A stretch of 64,000 bases of DNA from Desulfobacillus sp041396245 (lineage in GTDB: Bacteria > Pseudomonadota > Gammaproteobacteria > Burkholderiales > Rhodocyclaceae), in the NCBI GenBank assembly GCA_041396245.1, contig JAWKYW010000007.1, positions 1 to 64,000 of the forward strand. The letters run 5' to 3'. Numbering within the stretch: the stretch's first letter is position 1; each line of letters starts with the position of its first letter. The position numbers and the translations under genes are program-made. Positions 8,815 to 17,674 of this stretch are shown in pieces. The notes under the pieces are model-generated. The model was not told the DNA's origin, did no database searches, and saw only the letters and a list, made by a program, of their open reading frames with translations.

Positions 8815-9006
8815 GTGCTTAACCCTTGGTTGAAATCGATAAAGAGACGCTCCACGACGGACTCGAATGGGAAACCCGAAGTGAAACAGCCGAAGCCAAA
8901 AGGGCAGTATGGTAATGGAAAATCGCCTGAAAAACAATCACAAGCCGGATGAGACGGAGGCGAGGCGGGCAGCGCATCCCTTGCCCGGGCGGCCGATTCC
9001 TCTACA

Positions 9007-10575
9007 ATGATCCGATTCCAATTTTCATGGAGCCGCCCGCGGCCCGCAGCATCCGTGTCACACACCGCTCCCGCCCGCCAGATCCATCCGCCCGACGACA
9101 TCACCGATGTCCTGGACTGGCTTGCCTCGCCCATCCCGGAAGATCCGGCCCAGGATCTGGCCCAGCTGAATGGCGAACTGGCCGCGCTAGGCCGCGCCCG
9201 CCTGGAGGATGCCCATTACCATCGCATTCTCGACCTCTTCTACGACCGGGCGCAGCGGCTCTCCCGCGCCCTGAAGACGCACCTCACCGAAGCCGGCCTG
9301 CCGCTCGACAAGGAGTTTCGCGCCATGGCGGCCCTGCTGATCGGCGTGCACGAGGGCATCGCAGCCGGCTATGAGCGAATGCTGCTCGACCCCGACCGCC
9401 TCGCCCGCGACAAGCGCCGCAATGCCGTTTCCGTTGCCGGCCGCGCCCTGCGGAGCCTCGCGGAGGCCCTGGAAACCAGCTGCATGGTCGCCGGCCCGCC
9501 GCCGTCCGGCCTGTGGCAGCGCGCCCATGCCCTGGCCAGATCGGCGCGGACCCATTTCGAACCTGCCGCCACGGTAATTCCAGGCCTTTCGCTCGATGCC
9601 GAGAAGATCTACAAAGGCCTGCTGGCCCTGGCCGCCGCCCAGCCAGAGGGGTTTTCCCCGGAAGAAATCGCGCTGGCGAGCGAATACCTCGCCCAGTTCT
9701 CCGCTGCGGTCAATCTGCAGCCTTCGCCGCCCCAGGAGGAAGAGGGCTCCTGGTATTGGGTGGACGGCAGCCGCGACATGGGCCCGGTTCCCCCCAACCG
9801 CCGCATTCCGCCCGACCACGGCGACCTTCTCTACTGTTCCTTTCAGATGCTGGCCCGGCTGCTCGGCGAACAGGTTTCCGCCCTCGAAGGCGGCATGCCG
9901 GCAGGCAATCTGCGGCTGCCGGAACGCGCTGCCGGGCACGGCGGCATCGCCGCCCTGAAGCGTCTGCGGGCGCACTGGGCGCACCCCCCCCATCGCCAGC
10001 ATCCGCGCCGGCACATCCATTCCCGCGCCCAGGTCTGCGTCGGTCTCAGCGAACTGTGGCAATTGCTGGAGCACGGCGAAGTGCCGGATGGCGCCGAGAT
10101 GGGCGAACCGCGCACGACCGAGTGGATGGTGCTCAACGAAGGCCCTTCGGGTTATGCGGTGATGCATGTCGCCGGCGAGGTCGAGGGGCTGGTGCCGGGC
10201 AGCGCCATCGCCTTGCGTCCGGCGCCGGACAAGCCCTGGAGCATATGCGTCGTGCGCTGGATGAGAAGCGACAACCCGGAGCATATCGAACTGGGCCTGG
10301 AACTGATCGCCCCTGCCGCCCGCTCGGTGAAGATCGTGTTCCGCAATGGCGATCAGGACCAGTTGCCCACGCCCGGGCTGCTGCTGCCGGCCCTGCCGGC
10401 CCTGCGCGAACACCCTGCCCTGCTTGCACCCGCCGGCGCCTTCAATGCGCGGCGCTTCTTCATCGTCTCCGGCGAGGACAGGACCCACGTCATGCAGGGA
10501 CGCCTGCTCGGCCTCGACCTGCAGACGGGCGCCATCGAACTGTTCCAGTTCGAGGACGATCCCTATCCGACGTAA
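9007..10575 (+). CDS. Conserved protein with a C-terminal PilZ-like domain
   Basis: A 522-residue cytoplasmic protein with no signal peptide or membrane segment. Residues 1-330 are mostly helical and unrecognised. Residues about 375-445 look like a PilZ domain: TEWMVLNEGPSGYAVMH, then VPGSAIALRP, then CVVRWMRS and IELGLELI, the usual layout of c-di-GMP-binding PilZ strands. The canonical RxxxR motif that binds c-di-GMP is not clearly visible, so ligand binding is uncertain. Similar large proteins occur in betaproteobacteria beside the rpsP operon. It is transcribed alone, divergently from rpsP. The GGDEF protein at 55629 could supply c-di-GMP, but that link is speculative. Confidence 0.6.
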   Translation: MIRFQFSWSRPRPAASVSHTAPARQIHPPDDITDVLDWLASPIPEDPAQDLAQLNGELAALGRARLEDAHYHRILDLFYDRAQRLSRALKTHLTEAGLPLDKEFRAMAALLIGVHEGIAAGYERMLLDPDRLARDKRRNAVSVAGRALRSLAEALETSCMVAGPPPSGLWQRAHALARSARTHFEPAATVIPGLSLDAEKIYKGLLALAAAQPEGFSPEEIALASEYLAQFSAAVNLQPSPPQEEEGSWYWVDGSRDMGPVPPNRRIPPDHGDLLYCSFQMLARLLGEQVSALEGGMPAGNLRLPERAAGHGGIAALKRLRAHWAHPPHRQHPRRHIHSRAQVCVGLSELWQLLEHGEVPDGAEMGEPRTTEWMVLNEGPSGYAVMHVAGEVEGLVPGSAIALRPAPDKPWSICVVRWMRSDNPEHIELGLELIAPAARSVKIVFRNGDQDQLPTPGLLLPALPALREHPALLAPAGAFNARRFFIVSGEDRTHVMQGRLLGLDLQTGAIELFQFEDDPYPT

Positions 10576-10620
10576 CTATCTTCCGGCAAAGCCGGGGGTA
10601 TTTGCTGGCGGCGGTCGGGC

Positions 10621-11445
10621 TCACTCCCCCACCGCGCGCATCTCCCCCAGCACCGCCGCGGTCAGTGCGCCGGCCAGTACCGCCAGCCAGGACAGATAGA
10701 GCCAGACCAGGAAGATCGGCAGGGCGGAGAAAGCGCCGTAGATCAGCGTGTAGTTCGGGAAAGACGCCACGTACACGCCGAATCCGCGCTGGACGAGCGT
10801 AAAGCCGAGTGCCGCCACTACGCCGCCGGCGGCAGCATGCCGGGGCGCCACCGGGCGGTTCGGCATGGCGTAATAGATCAGGGCGCACAACGCCGCCAGC
10901 AGCAGCGCCGGCAGCATTCGCAGGACAAGTTCGTTCACCCAGACGGGTTCGTTGACCAGTCCGAGCGAAGCCGTCATCAGATAGGTCGCTGCCGCCACGC
11001 TGGCCCCGAGCACGACCGGCCCCACCACCAGCCCGCCGAAATAGACAAGAATGCGCCGTATGATCGGCCGCGGCTGCCGCACCCGCCAGATCCGGCCGAG
11101 CACGCGGTCGATCGAGAATATCAGCAACAGCGCGGTCAGGATCAGCATGCCCGTGCCCAGGATCGTCAATCGTCCCGTCTTCTGGGTAAATTGCAACGCA
11201 TAGGTGGCGATGACCTTGCCGGCTTTTTCCGGCAGCATGTTCGCCAGCAGAAACTTCCGCAAAGCCATCCCCAGTCCCGAGAAAAGCTCGAAATGGGATA
11301 TCAGCACCAGTGCCACCGTCAACAGCGGCACCAGCGCCAGGAGAGTGGTGAAGGCCAGGCTGGCCGCGGCCTGGGCGCAACGCTCTTCGCGAAAGCGGGC
11401 GATGCAGCGTGAGAGGAAGTCGGGCAAGGAGCCGGTCAGGCGCAT
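10621..11445 (-). CDS. YihY/UPF0761 family inner-membrane protein
   Basis: A 274-residue polytopic membrane protein with about six hydrophobic segments. It begins MRLTGSLPDFLSRCIARF and continues CAQAAASLAFTTLLALVPLL, the typical YihY (formerly BrkB/RNase BN) N-terminus. The late motif YGAFSALPIFLVWLYLSWL is also family-like. No enzymatic activity is established; the old RNase BN name is wrong. It diverges from the DUF2069 gene with a 48-base gap. Confidence 0.85.
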   Translation of the reverse strand: MRLTGSLPDFLSRCIARFREERCAQAAASLAFTTLLALVPLLTVALVLISHFELFSGLGMALRKFLLANMLPEKAGKVIATYALQFTQKTGRLTILGTGMLILTALLLIFSIDRVLGRIWRVRQPRPIIRRILVYFGGLVVGPVVLGASVAAATYLMTASLGLVNEPVWVNELVLRMLPALLLAALCALIYYAMPNRPVAPRHAAAGGVVAALGFTLVQRGFGVYVASFPNYTLIYGAFSALPIFLVWLYLSWLAVLAGALTAAVLGEMRAVGE

Positions 11446-11493
11446 CGGGACGATCCGTTCCGATAGAATGCCGCGATTCTACCGGAAGCATCC

Positions 11494-11847
11494 ATGGCTC
11501 CAGCCGCCCGCCACTTCAATTCAGCCGCAACGATCAGCCTGGTAGTCCTGCTGTTCCTCTGCCTGGCCTGGGAACTGTGGTGGGCGCCCCTGCGTCCGGG
11601 AGGATCGTGGCTGGCGCTGAAGGCGCTGCCGCTGCTGGCGCCCCTTCCCGGCCTGCTGCGCGGCCGGCGTTATACGCACCAGTGGGTGACCCTGCTGGCG
11701 CTGGCCTATTTCACCGAAGGCGTCGTGCGCGCGGCAAGCGATCCGGGGCCTTCCGCCCGGCTCGCCGCCGTCGAAACGGTTCTGGCCCTCGCGCTTTTCG
11801 GCAGTGCGGTGGGCTATGCCCGGGCCACCCGCAAAGTCAGTCGCTGA
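11494..11847 (+). CDS. DUF2069 family membrane protein
   Basis: A 117-residue protein with four predicted membrane helices. The conserved centre LLRGRRYTHQWVTLLALAYFTEG matches DUF2069 in position and sequence. The role of the family is unknown. Its last codons (RKVSR) contain a copy of the dispersed octamer on the minus strand, ending just before the stop. Confidence 0.8.
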   Translation: MAPAARHFNSAATISLVVLLFLCLAWELWWAPLRPGGSWLALKALPLLAPLPGLLRGRRYTHQWVTLLALAYFTEGVVRAASDPGPSARLAAVETVLALALFGSAVGYARATRKVSR

Positions 11848-11907
11848 AGCACGGCGCCCCGGAGGGAGCGGGCGCGGTACAGCCCAAGCGTTCGGGCAAC
11901 GGGCGGG

Positions 11908-12519
11908 CTAGGGGGCCTTGCCGGCATTGAGCAGCTCCGCCGCCGCCAGCATGTCTTCGGCCAACTCGCCGATCTTCCGGCGTTGGGTGCGCGCCGCGCC
12001 GCGCAGGGCTTCGAAGGCCTGCTGCCGGTCGAGCCGATAGCGCTCCATGAGCAAGCCGATCGCCATGCTCACCTCCCGGCTTTCATTCAAGGCGTTCTGC
12101 AACTGCTGCCCGGTGTGGCGCAACTTGCTGAGATCGGCTGCGCGGGCCAGCCCCGCCTCGATGGCCGGAATCAGTTGCGGCATGTCCACCGGCTTCACCA
12201 GGTAGCCGAGGGCGCCATGCTCGGCGGCCCTCATCACGATATCGGCCTCGCTGTAGGCCGTAAGAAATATGAAGGGGATACCCCCCGCTTCGGCCAGTTC
12301 GCCCGCCAGATCGAGTCCGGAGGCACCCGGCATGCGTACGTCCAGCACCGCGATGTCCGGAACGTCCAGGGCAAGCACCCGCTTCGCTTCTTCGGCCGAG
12401 GCGCATGCCTGCACCGCATAGCCGGCCTGCTCGAGCCCGCTCGCGAGCGTGGCCAGCACCAGGCGGTCGTCGTCGACCAGCAGTACCTTGCGGGGTTGAG
12501 TCTGTTGTGCTTCCTGCAT
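11908..12519 (-). CDS. Response regulator with receiver and ANTAR RNA-binding domains
   Basis: A 203-residue regulator. The receiver domain (about residues 10-125) has the acidic pair VDDD, the phospho-acceptor in VLDVRMPG, Thr in FLTAYS and Lys in YLVKPVD. The C-terminal ANTAR domain (about 145-200) shows AIGLLMERYRLDRQQAFEALR and a closing helix. ANTAR proteins act as antiterminators by binding paired hexaloop hairpins in leader RNAs. The start follows CCAGGAGGGC. No kinase is adjacent. The HisKA_2 kinase at 47293 is of the class often paired with such regulators, but 35 kb away, so pairing is a guess. Confidence 0.88.
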   Translation of the reverse strand: MQEAQQTQPRKVLLVDDDRLVLATLASGLEQAGYAVQACASAEEAKRVLALDVPDIAVLDVRMPGASGLDLAGELAEAGGIPFIFLTAYSEADIVMRAAEHGALGYLVKPVDMPQLIPAIEAGLARAADLSKLRHTGQQLQNALNESREVSMAIGLLMERYRLDRQQAFEALRGAARTQRRKIGELAEDMLAAAELLNAGKAP

Positions 12520-12877
12520 GCATGCCCTCCTGGCGTTCGGCGAGGTGATTGACGGAGCGTTTCATCAGCCCTCCAGCGACAAATGGGGGCTGCCCGGCGG
12601 AAATAAAGAACCGGCGCCCACGAAGAGCCGCGGCAGACCCGCGGCGCCAGCGTGCCGAACCGGCAAGGGACGTACCGAAGACTGGGACACCGGGAGCGGT
12701 TCCCGCGCAGGCGCAGGGCGTCGGGGATATCGCAGGACGGCGACCGCAACGAGGGTCGCGGCGTCCCAGGGCAGCGGAGGCCAGGCTGCTTCTTGATACG
12801 GGTCGACTAATAGCACCCCTCCCGCATCCTTGCAATATCTTCTTTGCGGCAGGAGGCGTGCCGGCACATGCGCGCCG
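12520..12877. other. 358-base intergenic region upstream of the ANTAR regulator
   Basis: This gap separates the leuA stop from the start of the ANTAR regulator, both on the minus strand. It holds a good minus-strand promoter (12807-12835), so the regulator mRNA would have a leader of nearly 290 bases. A short ATG frame beginning near 12563 (KRSVNHLAERQEG) overlaps the regulator start in another frame and is probably not a gene. I see no clear terminator for leuA and no pair of hexaloop hairpins that I can defend by eye. Confidence 0.5.
12807..12835 (-). promoter_or_regulatory. Predicted sigma-70 promoter for the ANTAR regulator
   Basis: Reading the minus strand, TTGCAA (12835-12830) and TATTAG (12812-12807) are separated by exactly 17 bases. 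It points at the response regulator 288 bases downstream. Confidence 0.55.
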
Positions 12878-14413
12878 CTACACCTGCGGGTTCACCTTCT
12901 CGGGCTTGGAAACCAGCTTGTTCAGGGCGTTGATGTAAGCCTTGACCGAAGCGACGACGATGTCGGTATCGGCGCCCTGGCCATTGACGACACGCCCTTC
13001 CCTGGCCAGGCGCACGGTCACCTCGCCCTGGGCGTCCGTGCCGCCGGTGATGCTGTTGACCGAAAAGAGCAGCAGTCCGGCCTGGCTCCCGGCGATGCAT
13101 TCGAGCGCCTTGAAGCAGGCATCCACCGGCCCGTCGCCGTCCGCCTCGGACTGACTTTCGGCGCCGCCGACCGACAGCGTAAGGCGGGCATGCGGCGTCT
13201 CGCCGGTTTCGGAACAGACGCGCAACGACACCAGCTTGTAATGCTCCTGCTCGGGCGTGACCGCCTCGTCGGACATGAGGGCCTGCAGGTCCTCGTCGAA
13301 GATCTCGTGCTTCTTGTCGGCCAGTTCCTTGAAGCGGGCAAAGGCGACATTGAGCTGCTCCTCGCTGTCGACCACGATGCCGAGGTCGGCCAGCCGCGTC
13401 TTGAAGGCGTTGCGGCCCGAATGCTTGCCCAGCACCAGCTTGTTCTGCGTCCAGCCGACGTCCTGGGCGCGCATGATCTCGTAGGTCTCGCGGTGCTTGA
13501 TCACGCCGTCCTGGTGGATGCCCGACTCGTGGGCGAAGGCATTGGCGCCGACGATGGCCTTGTTCGGCTGCACCGGAAAGCCGGTGATGCCGGAGACCAG
13601 CTTGGAGGCCGGCACGATCTGCGTGGTGTCGATGCGCGTCGTGCAGCCGAAGACGTCCTGGCGGGTGCGCACCGCCATGACGATCTCCTCCAGCGCGGCG
13701 TTGCCGGCGCGTTCGCCCAGGCCGTTGATGGTGCATTCGACCTGGCGCGCACCCTCCATCACGGCAGCCAGCGAGTTGGCCACGGCGAGGCCGAGATCGT
13801 TGTGGCAGTGTACCGACCAGACCACCTTGTCCGAATTCGGCACCCGTTCGCGCAGGCTGCGGAGGGTGGCGGCGAACTGGCCCGGCACGTTGTAGCCGAC
13901 GGTATCGGGCACATTGATCGTCCTGGCGCCGGCCTCGATCACCGCCTCGAAGATGCGGCAGAGGAAATCCAGCTCGGAGCGGCCGGCATCCTCGGCGGAA
14001 AACTCGATGTCGTCGGTATACTCGCGCGCCCACTGCACGGCTTTCACCGCCTGCACGACGACCTCGTCGGGCGTCATGCGCAGCTTCTTCTCCATGTGGA
14101 TCGGACTGGTGGCGATGAAGGTGTGGATGCGGCCGGAGCTGGCCGGCCTGATGGCCTCGCCGGCGCGGCGGATGTCGTTCTCGCCGGCGCGTGCCAGGGA
14201 GCAGACGGTGGACTCCTTGACTGTCTCGGCAATGCTGCGAATGGCGTCGAAATCGCCGGGCGAAGCGGCGGCGAAGCCGGCCTCGATGACATCGACCTTC
14301 ATCCGCTCCAGCTGGCGCGCCACGCGCAGCTTCTCCTCCTTGGTCATGGAGGCGCCGGGGCTCTGCTCGCCGTCGCGCAAGGTCGTGTCGAATATCACCA
14401 GGTGGTCGTTCAT
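12878..14413 (-). CDS. leuA: 2-isopropylmalate synthase
   Basis: The committed step of leucine synthesis, condensing acetyl-CoA with 2-oxoisovalerate. The protein has 511 residues. The N-terminal TIM barrel begins MNDHLVIFDTTLRDGEQSPG; metal and substrate motifs include VHCHNDLGLA and NGLGERAGN. The C-terminal LeuA regulatory domain (about 390-505) ends in ASVKAYINALNKL. It is the last gene of a minus-strand series ilvI-ilvN-ilvC-psd-pssA-leuA but has its own promoter and a leucine-rich leader frame upstream, suggesting leucine-responsive control. A GGAG lies about 7 bases before ATG. Confidence 0.96.
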   Translation of the reverse strand: MNDHLVIFDTTLRDGEQSPGASMTKEEKLRVARQLERMKVDVIEAGFAAASPGDFDAIRSIAETVKESTVCSLARAGENDIRRAGEAIRPASSGRIHTFIATSPIHMEKKLRMTPDEVVVQAVKAVQWAREYTDDIEFSAEDAGRSELDFLCRIFEAVIEAGARTINVPDTVGYNVPGQFAATLRSLRERVPNSDKVVWSVHCHNDLGLAVANSLAAVMEGARQVECTINGLGERAGNAALEEIVMAVRTRQDVFGCTTRIDTTQIVPASKLVSGITGFPVQPNKAIVGANAFAHESGIHQDGVIKHRETYEIMRAQDVGWTQNKLVLGKHSGRNAFKTRLADLGIVVDSEEQLNVAFARFKELADKKHEIFDEDLQALMSDEAVTPEQEHYKLVSLRVCSETGETPHARLTLSVGGAESQSEADGDGPVDACFKALECIAGSQAGLLLFSVNSITGGTDAQGEVTVRLAREGRVVNGQGADTDIVVASVKAYINALNKLVSKPEKVNPQV

Positions 14414-14502
14414 GTCCGTCTCCGAATGGGATGCGTCAAAAAAGTCGATCGGGGGTCATGCCCTCGTCGGCCGGGTACTGCTCAAATTTTGTATTGGGGA
14501 GT

Positions 14503-14613
14503 TTAGCGCGCGCGGCGCAGCAGCGGCCGCAGCGTGGCGCGCAGAGCGAGCCGCGCGGGCAGGAGGCCGCTGAGAAGGAGCGTTGCAGTCAGGAGGAGCG
14601 CGATTTGAAGCAT
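14503..14613 (-). CDS. Leucine-rich 36-codon leader frame upstream of leuA
   Basis: A short frame MLQIALLLTATLLLSGLLPA continues with an arginine-rich tail. Fourteen of 36 codons are leucine, including runs of three at codons 6-8 and 12-14. It lies 89 bases upstream of leuA. A TTGCAC-N17-TATAGT promoter ends only six bases before its ATG, so the transcript would start at or next to the start codon and translation would be leaderless. A leucine leader peptide controlling leuA is the attractive reading. Alternatives are a small membrane peptide or chance. I see a T6 run near 14435 on the transcript but no convincing terminator stem before it. Confidence 0.45.
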   Translation of the reverse strand: MLQIALLLTATLLLSGLLPARLALRATLRPLLRRAR

Positions 14614-14619
14614 GGGCCG

Positions 14620-14648
14620 ACTATAGCCAGATTCCGAGGTCAGTGCAA
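14620..14648 (-). promoter_or_regulatory. leuA: Predicted sigma-70 promoter for leuA and its leader
   Basis: Minus-strand TTGCAC (14648-14643), a 17-base spacer, then TATAGT (14625-14620). The expected start site, about seven bases on, coincides with the ATG of the leucine-rich leader frame. It sits immediately after the pssA stop. Confidence 0.7.
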
Positions 14649-14655
14649 GAGGGGG

Positions 14656-15414
14656 TCAGGCCGGCGTTTTGCATCGCCGGATCCAGCCCAGGGCGGCCAT
14701 GACATAGCCGGAGAAGGCGTAACAGAGGAACAGCGCGAAGAGGATGCCCGGCGGATAGCTGGACACCAGCACGAAAAACAGCACGATGGCCAGCACGGCG
14801 ATGAAGGGCACGCTGCGCCTGAGGTTGATTTCCTTGCCGCTGTAATAGCGCAGATTGCTCACCATCGTCACCCCGGCAAAGACGGTCAGCGTCCAGGCGA
14901 ACCAGCGCATCTCCTCGCCCGTGTAGCCGAGATCCATGAGCACCCAGACGAAGCCGGCCACCAGCGCCGCCGCCGCCGGGCTGGGCAAACCCTGGAAGAA
15001 GCGCTTGTCCACCACCTCGATGTTGGTATTGAAGCGCGCCAGGCGCAACGCCGCCCCGACGCAGTAGATGAAGGCGGCGATCCAGCCCCACTTGCCCATG
15101 CCCTTCATGGCCCACTCGAACATCACCAGCGCCGGCGCCACGCCGAAGGAGACCATGTCGGAGAGGGAGTCGTACTCCGCGCCGAAGGCGCTCTGGGTGC
15201 GCGTCAGGCGCGCCACGCGGCCGTCCAGACCGTCCATGACCATGGCAATGAAGATCGCCACCGCGGCGTGCTCGAAGCGGCCGGTCATGGCCTGCACGAT
15301 GGCGTAGAAGCCGGCGAACAGCGCAGCCGTGGTGAACAGGTTGGGCAGAATGTAGATGCCGCGTCGCCTCAACTCGGGGTTGACCAGGGCCTTGCGGGAG
15401 CGGATTTCGGGCAT
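14656..15414 (-). CDS. pssA: CDP-diacylglycerol-serine O-phosphatidyltransferase
   Basis: Makes phosphatidylserine from CDP-diacylglycerol and serine in the inner membrane. The 252-residue protein has about eight hydrophobic segments and the CDP-alcohol phosphotransferase signature DGLDGRVARLT followed by FGAEYDSLSD (DGx2ARx8Gx3Dx3D). It lies 23 bases after psd, the next enzyme of phosphatidylethanolamine synthesis. This is the Bacillus-type integral-membrane form (PssA type II), not the E. coli peripheral enzyme. Confidence 0.94.
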   Translation of the reverse strand: MPEIRSRKALVNPELRRRGIYILPNLFTTAALFAGFYAIVQAMTGRFEHAAVAIFIAMVMDGLDGRVARLTRTQSAFGAEYDSLSDMVSFGVAPALVMFEWAMKGMGKWGWIAAFIYCVGAALRLARFNTNIEVVDKRFFQGLPSPAAAALVAGFVWVLMDLGYTGEEMRWFAWTLTVFAGVTMVSNLRYYSGKEINLRRSVPFIAVLAIVLFFVLVSSYPPGILFALFLCYAFSGYVMAALGWIRRCKTPA

Positions 15415-15437
15415 GCGCCTATTGTAGCCCGCCGCGG

Positions 15438-16084
15438 CTAGGGCAGTTCGGCCAGGATGGTCGCCGAGGCCGACACCCTGTCGCCGATGGTCACCCTGGC
15501 CTGCGCCCCGGGGGGAAGGTAAACGTCGACGCGCGAGCCGAAGCGGATGAAGCCGTAGCGCTGGCCGCGGGCCAGCACGTCCCCATCCTTCACGTAACAC
15601 AGGATGCGCCGGGCGATCAGTCCGGCCACCTGCACGCTGGTGATGTCGAGGCCGTCGGGCGTGCGCAGCCAGACGGCATTGCGTTCGTTTTCGAGCGAGG
15701 CCTTGTCCAGGTCGGCATTGAGGAAACGGCCGGGGTGGTACCAGCAGCCCTTTACCTCGCCGTCGACCGGACTGCGGTTGGAATGGACGTTGAAGACGTT
15801 CATGAAGACGCTGATCTTCAGCGCCTCGCGATCGAGATAGGGATCGCGCGTGTTCTGGATGGCGACGATGCGGCCGTCGGCCGGCGAGAGCACGCTCTTC
15901 GAAGTGCCCGGAACCGGCCGCGACGGATCCCGGAAAAACTGCAGGACGAAGACCGCCCATAGCCACAGGGGCGCCGACCATGCCCAGCCGGCCAGCCAGG
16001 CGACGGCCAGCGCCGCCACGACTGAAATCGCCAGAAAGGGCCAGCCCTCCCTGGCAATGATCGGATGCGGGTAGGAAGAGGACA

Positions 16085-16085
<1 letters not shown>
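15438..16085 (-). CDS. psd: Phosphatidylserine decarboxylase proenzyme (short type)
   Basis: Decarboxylates phosphatidylserine to phosphatidylethanolamine. The 215-residue proenzyme has an N-terminal membrane hairpin (AISVVAALAVAWLAGWAW), the core FFRDPSRPVPG and SPADGRIVAI, and the Gly-Ser self-cleavage site in RFGSRVDVYLP that generates the pyruvoyl group. It starts with GTG overlapping the ilvC stop by one base (TAGTG), so it is translationally coupled to an amino-acid gene, a typical betaproteobacterial arrangement. Confidence 0.93.
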
Positions 16086-17101
<1,016 letters not shown>

Positions 17102-17182
17102 GTTGAGTCCTTTCGTTGCGGAATGACGTGTGTGTTTGCGGGCCGGCGCCATGCTGTACCGCGCGGCGAACCGGATCCCGGC

Positions 17183-17674
17183 CTAAACCTTCAGGATTCT
17201 GTCGCCGCGACCGATGCCGCAGACGCCGGTGCGAACCGTTTCCAGGATCAGCGAGCGGTCGATGGCCTCGATGAAGGAATCGAGTTTCGCCGTATTGCCG
17301 GTCAGTTCGACGACGTAGGTGGTTTCGGTCACATCGATGATGCGGCCACGGAAAATGTCGGACATCCGCTTCATTTCCTCGCGGTCCTTGCCGGTGGCGC
17401 GCACCTTGACCAGCATCAGCTCGCGCTCGATATGGGCCGCCTCCGAGATATCCACCACCTTGATCACCTCGATCAGCTTGTTCAGCTGCTTGGTGATCTG
17501 TTCGATGATGTCGTCCGAGCCGACGCTGACGATGGTGATGCGCGACATGGAGGGGTCCTCGGTCGGCGCCACTGTCAGGGATTCGATGTTGTAGGCGCGT
17601 GCCGAGAACAGCCCGGTCACGCGCGAGAGCGCGCCGGCTTCATTTTCGATCAGGAGTGAGATGACGTGACGCAT
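17183..17674 (-). CDS. ilvN: Acetolactate synthase small (regulatory) subunit
   Basis: Regulatory subunit that confers valine feedback inhibition on acetohydroxyacid synthase. The 163-residue protein has an N-terminal ACT domain (MRHVISLLIENEAGALSRVTGLFSAR without the last residues of this stretch being unusual) and the C-terminal ALS_ss domain ending GVCGIGRGDRIL. Its ATG follows the ilvI stop directly (TAAATG), ensuring balanced synthesis. The symbol ilvH is equally valid. Confidence 0.95.
   Translation of the reverse strand: MRHVISLLIENEAGALSRVTGLFSARAYNIESLTVAPTEDPSMSRITIVSVGSDDIIEQITKQLNKLIEVIKVVDISEAAHIERELMLVKVRATGKDREEMKRMSDIFRGRIIDVTETTYVVELTGNTAKLDSFIEAIDRSLILETVRTGVCGIGRGDRILKV

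Noticed and set aside
12083..12835. A 250-codon frame overlapping the ANTAR gene and its leader
   Set aside because: It is out of frame with the clear receiver-ANTAR protein and has low-complexity Arg/Gly composition. An SD-like GGAGGG before an ATG at about 12563 is the only support.
14414..14502. Classical attenuator terminator before leuA
   Set aside because: A T6 run exists, but only a three-base GGG/CCC stem with a five-base loop precedes it, too weak for an intrinsic terminator.
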